DNA from: Galeopsis tetrahit | Lineage: Eukaryota; Streptophyta; Magnoliopsida; Lamiales; Lamiaceae | Assembly: GCA_963675135.1 (NCBI GenBank) | Contig: OY776119.1 | Span: 620,001-684,000, forward strand | Length of the DNA stretch: 64,000 bases | Reading direction: 5' to 3' | Shown here: positions 11,846 to 23,739 of the stretch, piece after piece | Numbering within the stretch: the stretch's first letter is position 1 | How the letters are laid out: the number at the start of each line of letters is the position of its first letter | The notes under the pieces: model-generated | What the model was told of the DNA's origin: nothing | Databases searched by the model: none | Seen by the model: only the letters and a program-made list of their open reading frames with translations | Translations under genes and position numbers: made by a program

Positions 11846-12717
11846 CAAGGATAAAAACATCGCTATCACAACAAATATTGCAACCTTAATTTTACGGATA
11901 TATCGATATCGCAAAAAAATTGAAAAAATGACAGAAATCTTATTAAAATCTTAGAAATCTAACATGAAATTTTAGGAATTATTAAAACATAGGAGTACTA
12001 TTATGCAGGTATTCCATTCAAAAGTCAATAAAATTCTACTCATATGTTTAAAACAAACATATAGATAATAAATTATATAAATATTGGCTGACGAAAACTA
12101 ATTAACAACATAATACAATACAAAATGATTAAATATACATGATGAAATACAATTAATATCAAAATGATGACCTATGAGGTTCAAATACAGTATGTGAAAT
12201 GATGTCTTTGTTCAAACATTATTGATAAAATACAATTAAATATTGGTTGACGAAAATTAATTAACAACATAATACAATACAAAATGATTAATTATACATG
12301 ATAAAATACAATTAATATTAAAATGATGACCTATGAGGTTCACATATAGTAGGTGAAATGACATATTTGTCCAAACAACATTCATACTAACTCATCATGC
12401 ATACTAGTAATTTAGGATAAAGTTATTTACTTGTAATTCATATGTTTAAATAAATTACTAAATATATGAGATGAATTGAGAATATATTCTCTTGCACTAT
12501 TAAAAATAAAATGTATAATTTTCTATATATCGTGCAATATATTCGCGATATTTTCCGTTTTTCGTCTAATTTTACACTACGGTTGAACGATATCGATATC
12601 GATATTTAGAGATATATCCGCAATACTCGGAAAAAAAATACATTAGACCCCAATATTCATATCACAATATCCAAATTTACGATATATCCGTAATATTTCG
12701 TGATATTTTCATCCTTG
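11846..12717. mobile_element. Putative hAT-like MITE
   Basis: The terminal inverted repeat is CAAGGATAAAAACATC at the left and GATATTTTCATCCTTG at the right. The flanking 8-mers GATACAAC and AATACAAT match at six positions. The subterminal sequence contains repeated TATCGATATCG and ATATATCCG motifs. No coding capacity. Confidence 0.5.
12083..12400. repeat. 159-bp tandem duplication
   Basis: Two copies of a unit beginning ATTGG(C/T)TGACGAAAA, at 12083 and 12242, inside the preceding MITE. They share the block GATGACCTATGAGGTTCA. Confidence 0.8.
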
Positions 12718-12725
12718 AATACAAT

Positions 12726-14250
12726 ATATATACTGAAAATTTTAAAGTACGACTGGGCAAGGAATTTAAACTCAAAACATGGGTGTGAGCGAAATACCAT
12801 AATACTATGGAAAAAAAATCATCCCACCTAAAAGCAGAGGCGATTACAGCATACTATTTGGGTATAAATGTACTTTCAAATTGATTTTTTTTTTTTTATG
12901 TAAAAAAAAAATTAATAATGTCTCAAAAATATTCTTGACAACCAATACTTTACCCCATTTTCAAGCTTGATATTTTTCGTGCCGCCAAATTTTAAATTTT
13001 GGACCTGTCATAGTATAAAATTAGATCTGTTAATACAGATCGACGGGGCGGGACGGATCAACCCATTTGCCAAGCGAACTGTCAAAACCTCAACCCAACT
13101 CAAAGATGGGTGGACCGTGGATTTTAACGGGTCTAACTTTTTTTTTTCTTTTTATAAAAATATTTATTAAATTCATCAATAAAGTTCATCTAACAAACTT
13201 AATTAAATTAATTAAATATAGTTATATCATCTTACAAAATATTAAACAATCACCAAAATATTAAATATAATTATATCATCACTAAAATATTTGGTGACTA
13301 GATGTCTAAAGGAGCAGCAAGCAAGTAGGAAAAGTCAAACTCAAAGAAAAAGAAATGAATAATCGATTAAAAAAAGTATTCTGCTTGATGAATTTTAGGT
13401 TTAAATATTTATTTTTATATTTTTTTAATTAATTTTTATATATATTTGGAAAATAAAAAAAATTAAATTTCTCATCATAAAATTGTCAATAAATTTCATT
13501 CCATTAAATCAAATTGAACAAACTGTTCATTTGTTTTGTAAGAAGTTTTGATAGTTCCGACTCAAAATTAAGTGAAACAATTTTAAAATTGCTAAAATAT
13601 TAATACAATTAATTTTTTTAAAAATCATTTCTTTCTTCAATTATAATTTAATCATGAACATACGTTAAAATTCAATTTTTAAATAGTTTATTAGTTTAAC
13701 ACTAAATGTCTTTAAAATAATACATTATTGTGTTATAATATTTTATGATTCATACGGAGTACAATATAATAGTTTTATATATGAACGTAAAAAAAATTTA
13801 AAACACTAATTTTTATTTTTTTAAGAAAAACATCAATAATATTTTTCAATTTTAAGTATATTTTTGTAAGTTTTAGTAAAAATTTAAACAATAATCTCAA
13901 ACACACCATCAATATATTGAATCTCTTTTTAAAAGAATTGAAGTATTATGAAACAAATTTAAGAAGAAAATACATGAAAAAATGAAAAAAAAAAATTATC
14001 TCTTCTAAACTTTATATGTAAGTATTCATTTTTTTATATATATAATGAAAATATTTACCAAAATAATACGTACATATATAATTATTTTAAAAAATTAACA
14101 TATACTATATAACGAAAAAAAAAATTGGTGAGGGGCGAGGGGCCCCGTGTGTGGCTCCGTCCTTGATCACGAATATCTACCTACATTTAATTTGATATCC
14201 GCATTGATGTAGTAATAAAAAGCTTATGGGCAACGTGTTTAATTAATTTC
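12726..14250. other. AT-rich upstream region of WSD copy 1
   Basis: There is no supported gene. 14130-14165 ends GTGTGGCTCCGTCCTTG, an end motif also seen at 33898-33914, so this is probably the right terminus of another MITE whose left end I could not place. Poly-T and poly-A runs are common. Confidence 0.45.
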
Positions 14251-14258
14251 CTATATAT
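14251..14258 (+). promoter_or_regulatory. Candidate TATA box of WSD copy 1
   Basis: CTATATAT lies about 50 bases upstream of the conserved ATG. Copies 4 and 5 have TACTATATATA at a similar distance (for example 37630-37641). The match is by motif and position only. Confidence 0.35.
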
Positions 14259-14300
14259 GCATGTATGTTTGTGGGTTGATTCACTCTCATGCTAATAACC

Positions 14301-17300
14301 ATGAAAAATAGTAACAAGAAAATGGCGAAAGAAGAAGAAGAGCCAGCTAGCCCTAGTGCTCGATTGATGAATGCTAAAGAACTCAACCTATGCATAATCT
14401 CAGTATTTGGTTACAACACAACGATCGATCCAAGCTTATACAAGAATAGTGTCGAACAAACGCTCTTCAAACATCCTCGTTTCTCATGCATCCTTGTAAG
14501 TTAAACAATATATTTTTAAATTTGCAATTCGATCGATATCAGACCATTTAAATTTTTGCAATTCTATCGCAAGACTATTTTCTTACGAGCTAGTCACGTT
14601 GTATAAAATTACAAAAAATTAGAAGGTTGTGCATTGAATTATTTGAAATTTCAAACTGCCACGTCAACATTAGCTTTTAGAAAATTGTCATATGATATAA
14701 TTGCAAAATTCAAATAGTCTGTATATCAAATTGTCATATGATATAAATGTCATGATTTTTTATACAACTCTATTATCATATTTTAAATAAAATAAGACGG
14801 AGAAGAATGGAAAATGTTCCTGGAGGCAAACACACGTAGACCTCGACGATCATGTAATTGTCGCGGATCTGGATCCTGATATGGAGCCCAACGATGAATT
14901 TGTCGAGGATTTCTTAACAAATTTGTCAAAAATACCCCTTAATATGACAAAGCCACCTTGGGAAATCCACATTCTTAATGTGAAAACATCGGACGCAAAG
15001 GCCACTGCCATATTCAAGATTCATCACTCAATGGGAGATGGAGTGTCTCTCATGGCTCTTTGCCATGCATGTTCTAAAAAGCTCTCAGATTCTGAAGCTT
15101 TACCCGTTATGCCCTTGTCCAAGAAAAATAAACGTGATAAATCAGGGTTGCTAAAAGGGTTATTTGTCTTTGTGTGGACAATGTTTTTGGTTATTTTCTA
15201 CACTTTGGTTGATACGGTAGAGTTTATTGCTACACTAATGTTCTTGAAAGATGAAGAGACTCCAATTAAAGCAAATGAGCTTACTTATAAGAGATTTGTT
15301 CATCGGATTGTTAATCTTGATGATGTTAAGCTCGTCAAGACAGCTATGAAAGTGGTATGTTCTAAAATCTTTACGATTTTTCTAAAATGGAAATACTACT
15401 GACAAAGTCACACACATGCACTACTTTTTTTCGAAAGAGGTTTCTCTCCGGTACAGAAGATCATGTGCAGAGGAGAACTCTTAAATCACACACACGCATG
15501 TGGGTGTGGGTGTGTGATCCAAGGGTTTCCCCTTATGCACAACAGCACAGGATCCCCGGTACGGGATGGGATCCAGATAACTCTATTTCTATTTTATCTG
15601 CACCTTTAAATTTCTACTTTTTATACAAACAATTAGTTTTATTAATTAAAACATGTGTTCAACTCAAATGACAAATGTATAAATGGATGGAGGGAGTATA
15701 TGTTGAAAATTTGACCTATTCACAAATAACTGAATAAGTGACGTTTTAACTTTTTTTTTATTAATTATTAATTGAAGTTAAAAATGGGTATTTATAACAC
15801 AAATTTTCTCTTAATTAATTAATGAAATTTTTTTAACACATCCCATAATTTTAGATTCCAATAAATATTTTACTTTTTCCATGTACCTTCAAATTCTTCA
15901 TCAAGTTTTGTGGACATAAGACTTATCATATGAGAAAAAGTAAGTAGGAGTGTTGGAGAGATCTCATAATGTGTAAAAGGGGCTAAAACATCATTTAATT
16001 GTGTACAATGATCGATGGAACGGGAAAAATATCATTTATTTGTGAACAGAGAGTGTATTGAATTTTTTTTATTTTGAAAACATGCACGGTATGTATATTA
16101 AACATTTTATTTATTTATTTAGAGCATTAATGACGTTGTGCTTGGAGTCACAGAAGCTGGCCTCACTCGTTATCTCAACACAAGATATTATGGTAAATTA
16201 ATTCATCCGGCCTTTTTCATTTTTATATTTTTTTATTATATTATTTTTTGCAATTCTTGAAATTATTTATTTGATATATATCTCCCGCAGAAAAAGATGG
16301 GGAAAATGGTGGGGGTTTACCAAGAAATTTACGAGTTAGGTCAACTGTTGTGTTTAACCTAAGACCTACTCCAACTATTGAGGTATTCACAATTTTAATC
16401 CTCATTTAACTATATATATATATATACTCCTAAAAGAAATGAAATTATATAATGATTTATAATTACAGAATTTAATCGAGATGATGGAGAAAAGAAAATT
16501 AAATGGATGGGGTAATGCGGTAGGCATCGCTATTCTTCCTTTGACTATATCTCTACAAGAGGATCCTTTAACTCACATTCGTCGTGCAAAATCAAACATG
16601 GATAAGAAGAAACTATCAATTGGACACAAATTTTCCACCCTGGTAATGAAGACACTCATGCGCTTGTTTGGAACCAAGGTAACAATTTATCGATTTCTAT
16701 TATATAATCTGTAGGAGCCAGAACCAAATAGATCGAAGGGGGTCATTTATGAATAATAAATTACGATTTAATATCATATATATAAGTATTTTTGAACCAT
16801 ATAATATACTAGTACAATAAAAATTTTATTCATTTTGCTTATTACATACAAAATAGTAGTAATGTTTATACAGTCAATAGACGAGTATTTTTTAATTTTT
16901 ATGTTTTAATTCATCATAATTTAAATAGTTATATACATTATGACACGCATAAAGTTTTATTTCTCTTTATAATTCACAGTCGGCAGCAAAGGTGACGAGT
17001 ACAGTTTTAAAAAATACAACATTAACATTTTCGAATGTGATGGGCCCACAAGAAGAGGTCAAATTATTTGGACACCATTTAGCTTACATTTCTCCTTCGG
17101 TTTATGGGTTTCCTCAAGTAAGTATATATATACTTTATTTATTTCTAAATGCATATTTATTTCTTTATTTATTATTATAATTTAATTAATTTTGTGAATT
17201 TTGATGCATGCAGTCACTGACCCTCCATTACCAAAGCTATGCTGGGAAGCTTATAATTTCGATTGGTGCTGATGAAAAGTTGATTCCAAATCCTCATCAA

Positions 17301-17387
17301 CTTTGTGATGATTTTGTTAAATCTCTTGAAGATATTAAGGAAGCTGTAATAAAAAGAGGGCTTCTCAATGATGACAATAATGTGTGA
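14301..17387 (+). CDS. WSD1-like O-acyltransferase, copy 1 (intact)
   Basis: A member of the wax ester synthase/diacylglycerol acyltransferase (WSD1) family, which transfers acyl groups from acyl-CoA to fatty alcohols or diacylglycerol, usually at the ER. Seven exons: 14301-14495, 14797-15354, 16123-16192, 16291-16382, 16469-16678, 16980-17117 and 17214-17387. All introns are GT-AG and the frame stays open for about 478 residues, the family's normal length. The active-site motif HHSMGDG is at residues 141-147. A hydrophobic stretch at about 186-214 (FVFVWTMFLVIFYTLV) is the likely membrane segment. The C-terminal DUF1298-type half includes VVFNLRPTPTIE and NVMGPQEEV. I chose the ATG at 14301 because ATGAAA is in frame and conserved in copies 5 and 6; 14289 and 14322 are alternatives. 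Intron 2 holds an unpaired Stowaway end (about 15683-15700). The substrate cannot be told from sequence. Confidence 0.92.
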
Positions 17388-18105
17388 TAAAAATATTGGA
17401 ATATTATGGTTGATATTATATTTGTGGAAAAGTGTGTATGTATAATTAGTATATATAGTGTTGTACTTGAGTTGAGTCCATTGTGTGCCTTAACGCTTTT
17501 AAGTTTTGTGATTTTTTTTCTTTTCAAATTTGATTGTAATTTGAAACCAATGTCTTTCATTTCAAACGATTTTAATGTATGAATCAATAATTCACACTGC
17601 TAAAAATATATTATTAGAAACGAATGTGTTGTTCATAGACTCGGCATTTATAGAACTGAGCCCTCACAACTTATGGGCCATATAATAACTGTAATGGGCC
17701 AAATTAACTTAGCCCAACAATAAAGCGTAAACATAAATATGACGAATTATATATATTGCAACATTAACTTTAATACTCCCCTAAAGTTGGAGTGTGTAGA
17801 TCTCGAATTTCTCATAATTTTCTATCTTTTTTGAAATTGTCCCGAAAAAATTAAATGTACAAATTTAGTCCCATTTTTTTGCAATTTATTTTGTTTTGAT
17901 CCCAAAAAAGTTAAATATATCATTTAGTCCTATTTTTAAAATCATTTCATTTGAAATACCTCTTCAAATTAAATTCTCTCATCCAAACACAACCTAAATG
18001 CAATTGTAAAAAATGGGACTAAATTGATACATTTAACAATTTTTGAATCAAAACCGAACCAATTGTTAAAAAAAAAAAAAAAGGAGACTTATTAAATTGA
18101 GGCGT
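17388..18105. other. Downstream region of WSD copy 1, no gene
   Basis: 17460-17640 is duplicated at 26810-26980, after the exon-5 scrap. 17640-17740 resembles the Copia 3' end sequence at 27185-27235 (GAGCCCTCACAACTTA). 17790-18090 is an AT-rich repeat with TTTAGTCCCATTTTTT and its complement, a type that recurs at 59236-59716 and 61247-61557. Confidence 0.6.
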
Positions 18106-19659
18106 GGGTTATATACCCCTCTAGGTATGTTAGATACACTCCCCTTTCATTTTTATTAATTAAATATTCATGCAAAATACAACTTTTACCTTTTTACTAA
18201 AACATGTTAAGATACATACACCCCATACAATTTAAACACAACCCTAACCCTAACCCTAGAATTAGGTAGCAGCCGCCGCCCCACCTCCGGCAGCCACCAC
18301 ATCCCCAAACAAATTTAGAAATTAAAAAATAAAACTTAGAAAAAAAAAACTTATTTTCGACAAACCAGACCAAAAACACTCTTGTCAACACTGGTTTTTC
18401 GACCAAACACCTCCCCGTCGACACTGGTTCGTCGAAAGAATTTTAAAAAAATTAAAAATTGAAATTTTCGACAATAAAAGGTCGACCATAAACACTCTCA
18501 TTGGCCCTTTATTGTCGATGAAAGTATTTATGGTCGACCCTTTTTTTGTCGAAATTAAAAAAATGAAATTACGTGGACGAAAGCAGCGGCCGGCTGTGGA
18601 AGTGGGAGGGAGGTGGCGGAGCATGGTTGGCTGGGGGAGGAAGAGCCAGCGGCGTCGCTCGACAAAGGAGGTGACACCGCCTGTTGCAGAGGAAAAAAAA
18701 TGAGGGCGGCGGCGTCGCTGGGGGAGGAGGAGCAGCGCCGCCTTGGGAAGGAGGTGGCGACAGAGGGATGGAGGGTGCAGCGACGGTGGGAGTATTTACA
18801 GAAGAAAGAGGGAAAAAAAGGGAGAAGGACGGCGACGGTGGCAATATTTACGGAAGTAAGAGAAAAAAAAAAGGAGGAGAACGACGGTAGGACGGCTGCT
18901 TGGGTGGGGCAGGATGGAGACGACGTCTGGGCGGAGGGAAGAGCTTGGGCGGCGGGCTGGGGCGGAGAAGGAGAAAAAAAAACTGAGCGGCGGCGGTAGC
19001 GGGTGGCTGTTGTGGGCGGCGGTAGGCTGGTGGTGGTTGTGGTGATGTATGGTTGGGGATGCAGAAAAGTGTTTAAGCTATGTTTACTTTTGGTTTTAAA
19101 AACCAGATTTTGGATTTCAAAATCCAAAACCCGTTTTACTTCGGGATTTAAAAATCGGTTTTCAAAATCCACTCAAAATCACCCCTATCAAACATATTGA
19201 TTTGACATAAAGTTATATCTATATAATATTACTTCAATCTTTATATTCTTTCTCAACAATAATATAATAATACAATAATATAATACATTTAATGATTACA
19301 CAATTAAATAATCATTATAATCTCACCAAACAATAATATAATAATACAAACCCATTCAATCTTACAACTTGATTTGACATAAAGTTAAATTCTCCACTAT
19401 TCCAAAACCCAAAAGAAACACTCATATTACTATTTATCGAGATTTCAAAATCCAGGATTTCAAAAATCCGGTTTTTAAAATTAAACCACCCAAAACCCAA
19501 AGTAAACACTCTCTTAGGGTTTAAATGAGGAAAAAGTAGAATGTTGGGTACAAAGAAAAAAATAAGGGGGGTTCATCTATCTTATTTGTATTTTGAGGAT
19601 GGTACAATGTATCGGGTGAGTGCATCTAACATAATTGGAGGGACATATTTTGATAGGAG
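18106..19659. mobile_element. Non-autonomous TIR element, family A copy 2
   Basis: The left end (TATATACCCCTCTAG..TATGTTAGATACACTCCCC pattern) matches the family A end at 4420. The right end (GCATCTAACATAATTGGAGG) is its diverged inverse. The interior shares with copy 1 the CCTAACCCTAG block, the TTCGACAAACCAG..CGACCAAAC block and a GC-rich tract (18570-19020). As in copy 1, long reading frames in the GC-rich tract are low-complexity. A separate MITE is nested at 19076-19513. The exact termini and target duplication are not resolved. Confidence 0.6.
19076..19513. mobile_element. Tourist/Harbinger-like MITE
   Basis: Inverted ends TGTTTACTTTTGG and CCAAAGTAAACA, with the trinucleotide TTA on both sides (19073-19075 and 19514-19516) as in PIF/Harbinger elements. 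Repeats such as GGATTTCAAAATCC lie just inside both ends. Non-coding. Confidence 0.6.
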
Positions 19660-19686
19660 CTAAGACGTAATCATGCGCTCTCAAAC

Positions 19687-20205
19687 TTAGGTGACGTGGG
19701 CTTTTTGGTCGCAATTTGGGCCTTCATGGCCAATCCCTTAAGCTACCTAATTGGGCCTTGGCCAGATCTTAATATTTGGCCCAAGACCTCAATGAGCCCA
19801 AACTCGCATTCCTTGCCCATTAGCCCAAGTGAGACTAACTTACTTTTTGTAATTGAACGTTTTGATAATCAATTAACATACAAATATAAATTCCACATTT
19901 TAGATGAGACAAAATTCTTACATGCTATAAGAGTCCTATAATGCTCACGTCCCACGAGAGTAGAAGTATTAGGAAATTCCCCACTCTCTCTATAAATTTA
20001 AATTTTTAGATGAGACAAAATTCTTTGAATATTCGCATAATTGAGTTTCATCGTAAGTAACCTTTGATCACTGCATACACTTATTCTTCCATTCGACCAA
20101 TCTTTAATTAATTATTTGATCTTGGTTTTAATTTCTTAAAAGTAGAGGCTTTCTTTCCAAAGAAAGTTATTTTCCCAACTCGTGCTTAAGTAGTGGTACT
20201 TTAAT
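19687..20205. repeat. WSD-cluster spacer module
   Basis: The block GTGGGCTTTTTGGTCGCAAT followed by GGGCCTTCxTGGCC recurs at about 26040, 36360, 44885 and 62280, each time downstream of a WSD copy or remnant. It is therefore part of the duplicated unit. It has no coding content. Its position here suggests that a further WSD copy once lay just upstream. Confidence 0.75.
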
Positions 20206-23200
20206 GGGCAATTCTTACGGTAGTCACATTTTACAAAGTGACTATGCAGTCACTTTGTCGAATCGCGCCATGTGGCGTCGTAACCGTAAAAACGACCTGT
20301 TACCTGTCATACAGGTTTCAGTTATTTTTAGCATTATTTAAATTATATTTTGTTATTTACTATATTACCCTTCTTTTTAAATTTTATTTATATTTTACCT
20401 GCACCCACTAATTTAATGAGTGCACCCCCTAATCATATTTTTACTACAATTATTTGCACCCGCTAATTTAATGAATTCACCCCCTAAACATATTTTTACA
20501 ACAATTATCTGCACCCGCTCATTTAATGAGTTCACCCCCAAATCATTTCTTTTTTACAACACTTATTTACACCCGCTCATTCTATGAGTTCACCTCCAAA
20601 TTATTTTTTACCACAATTATCTGCACTCGCTCATTTTATGAGTTCACCCCCAAATTATTGTTTTACCACGGTTATTTGCACTCGCACATTTTATGAGTGC
20701 ACCCCAAAATATTTTTTAAAAAATAATCACATTTAAAAAACTATATTATCCTTTTATTATTTTACACAAAATATAATAAAATAAACTCTAAAAAATCAAT
20801 TCACCACCAAATCACCCATATTTAAAAAAAAAAGCGCAAAAATATAATTAATAAAAAACTATCAGCCACAAATCTCAATTTTTTTTTTAAAATTTTTCTT
20901 CCCCCTCCTCTTTTTATTTTTTCTTCCCATTTTCAATTTTTTTTTTCAAATTTTTTATTTCCTTGTTTTTTTTTCTTTTCCATTTTTTGCATGTGTATTT
21001 TTTAAATTTTAATACAAAATAATATTATAGGTATAATTTTATTAAAGTCGATCGGCGGTGCACCTAAATTTTAATTTTAATTTGATGAGTAAAGGACCTG
21101 CCGGAAATCCATGCATGTCGGCGGGTGACCCAGCCACCACCATGCCCGACCACCCCTCGACGGCGAAGGCGGCACTTCGGTCTCGGCCGCTGAAGCCCGA
21201 GACCCCTCCTCGAATCGCAATCGCGATTCTTCACTTCCATAACAATCGACATAATCTTCCATCTTGGCCACGATCCATGGTGGCCAAAATCCTCTCCTCA
21301 TTTCGACCACCGACGCGACTGCTTCGATCAATCTCCCTTGCGTTCGCGATCCAGGAGCTTCTCCTACATCAACGTCGCTCGCCTGCAACACTCGGATCGA
21401 CGCTGCCTCTCTCTCGTCGTTCATCTCTGTCCAAATCGAAGCTACATTGCTTCATCCGTCTTCTTCACCCTGCTCCTGCGCAGCCTCTTCCTCCGGCTGA
21501 CGACGGCCCAACGGAGGACTGTGAGTATGTTGCTAATGGATCTCTGACCGGACGACACTCGGAGCCGGTGACCTTACTGATGAAATCCCAAGCGACGACT
21601 ACTGACATAGGGTGCCCTCCCATTGGGCTAGGGTTTCCTTCAATTGGGCTTGGTAATGTGCACCCTCTATTTTCTTTAGTACACCCCGATCTGCACTCTC
21701 TCCACTTTTTTATGGTATTATTGTTATTGGTATTATTGATACTGGTATTACTATTAATACACTATTGAATTAATATTAATGATTATTGATTATTAATTGT
21801 GGTATTACTGATTATGTGAAATTATTTATCACTGATTATTATTATTTTTAAGGTATTACATATTATTGTTTATGGTATTACTGATAATTGTTTTTGGTAT
21901 TATTGAATATAATTAGATTTGTGGAATTATTTGTTATTGTATGAGATATTACTATTCAATGTTCATGGTATTACTACTTACTGTTTATGGTATTACTGAT
22001 AATTATTTTTTGTATTATTGAATATAATTAGATGTGTGAAATTATTTGTTATTGTATAAAATTTTACTGATTAATATTAATGGTATTACTGATTAATGTT
22101 CGTGGTATTACTAATTATTGTTAATGGTATTACTGATTACTGTTTATGGTATTACTGGTTATTACTTGTTGTATTACCGACTACTGCCTCCTTCCTATTG
22201 AAAACTACCCAACTTTCCTTATTCGTTTGTCCCAATAAAAGTTACTCATTCCTTTTTTGCCAAATTATTCTCTCTCACATTTCATTATATTCTTCTCTCT
22301 CTCAATCACATCACCTCTCATACATCCACTTATTATATCATATATTTTTAACCTTTGTGTCCGAAGCTCATGAGGAGCTTTCACTGGGACGGAGGGATTA
22401 TAATAAAATCATACATATAATATTATTTTGTATTAAAACTAAAAAATATACTAATGAAAAAAAAGTAGGAAACAAAAAAACGAAGAAATAAAAAGTTTGG
22501 AATAAAAATTGAAAATGGGAAGAAAATTAAAAAGAAAAAAAAAATTAAAATTTGTGCCTAATCTCGATAGTTTTTTTTAATTATGTTTTTACGATTTTTT
22601 TTTCAAAAAATATGAGTGATTTGGTGGTCAATCGACGGTAACTCGGCAATGACTCGGTTGTAGATTGTAAATGTATAAATTAGGGTTGATTTTATTATAT
22701 TTTGTGTTAATTAATAAAAAAATAATATAGTCTTTTAAATGTAATTATTTTTAAAAAAATATTTTGGGGTGAACTAATAAAATGAGCGGGTGCAGATAAT
22801 TGTGGTATAAAAATAATTTGGGAGTGAACTCATAAAATGAGCGAGTGTAGATAATTTTGGTAAAAATATAATTTGGGGGTGAACTCATAAAATGAGCGGG
22901 TGTAGATAACTGTTGTAAAAAAGAAATGATTTGGGGGTGAACTCATAAAATGAATGGGTGCAGATAACTATGGTAAAAAATGATTTGGGTGAACTCATAA
23001 AATGAATGGGTGCAGATAACTAGGTAAAAATGATTTGGGGTGAACTCATAAAATTAGCGGGTGTAAATAATTGTTGTAATAAATTATTTTATTGTATAAG
23101 GATAAAAATGTAAATTTACAATAATATATTTTAATTAATTTAATTTAATAGAAAATACAAATTTATGACACTTTACGACACATTACGACAATACATATCG

Positions 23201-23328
23201 TAAAATTTACAAAAGGTAACAGGTCATCAAATCTAAACCTTTAGATTAGATTTTTAATGACTTAAATTAACTGACTACGGTAGTCATTACGACACGTTAC
23301 GACACCCTGACTACATATAGAAGGTCCC
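20206..23328. mobile_element. MULE with inverted arrays of tandem repeats (candidate Pack-MULE)
   Basis: The exact 9-bp duplication TACTTTAAT is at 20197-20205 and 23329-23337. The ends share the pattern GGG....TTCT.....GTAGTCA. Inside each end is an array with a unit of about 58 bp based on TCATAAAATGAGCGGGTG: inverted at 20400-20715, direct at 22755-23070. The centre has a GC-rich block (21080-21640) unlike its surroundings, with an open frame of 236 codons at 21058-21768 that I cannot assign to a family; it may be captured host sequence. 21700-22180 is a minisatellite built on TGGTATTACTGATTATTG. It contains no transposase. Confidence 0.8.
22184..22398. mobile_element. Stowaway-like MITE
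   Basis: The ends CTGCCTCCTTCC and GGGACGGAGGGAT are diverged versions of the CTCCCTCCGTCCC Stowaway terminus. TA lies on each side. It is nested in the MULE minisatellite. Confidence 0.6.
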
Positions 23329-23374
23329 TACTTTAATTTAGAAAGTGTTTGCAAACCCAATAAACTACTTTCAC

Positions 23375-23451
23375 AAACTTTGCTATGATCTGATCAAGTC
23401 TCTTGGAGATATTAAGGAAGCTGTAATAAAAACCGGGCTTCTCAATGTGTG
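23375..23451 (+). pseudogene. WSD exon 7 tail fragment
   Basis: Encodes the end of the WSD protein in frame (DLIKSLGDIKEAVIKTGLL, then two residues and TGA), matching the last 20 or so codons of exon 7 of copies 1 and 5. Everything upstream is missing; the nearby MULE at 20206-23328 inserted between the spacer module and this remnant. It cannot be expressed as a WSD protein. Confidence 0.85.
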
Positions 23452-23739
23452 ACAGAAATATTTATATTTGTTGTCATGGCAAGTTTGGAAACGCATGAAT
23501 TAAATATTAATTAAATATTAATTGGCGAGAGCCTTATTAGTACTCGCCAATGGCGATATTATGAAACATAAATTAAATTTTTAATTAATTTTTGAAACGT
23601 TTTACAAAAAAATGTAAAAATTACGCAACATAAATAATTTACACTAGCTAAAGGTGATTTAATAAAATTCAAATAACAAAACACAATAAAAATAATTTGC
23701 ATATTGTAAAATAAGGAGAAATCGTACGTCCTTGATCGA

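Noticed and set aside
15387..15671. 94-codon frame in intron 2 of WSD copy 1
   Set aside because: It lies between well-defined donor and acceptor sites, has no resemblance to the family and is absent from the other copies.
18238..18258. CCCTAA repeats resembling an interstitial telomere
   Set aside because: Only about three units, and the related element at 5588 has a single unit; part of the transposon, not telomeric.
18555..19172. 205-codon minus-strand frame in family A copy 2
   Set aside because: Same skewed tract as above, serine/proline low complexity; not a gene by any motif.
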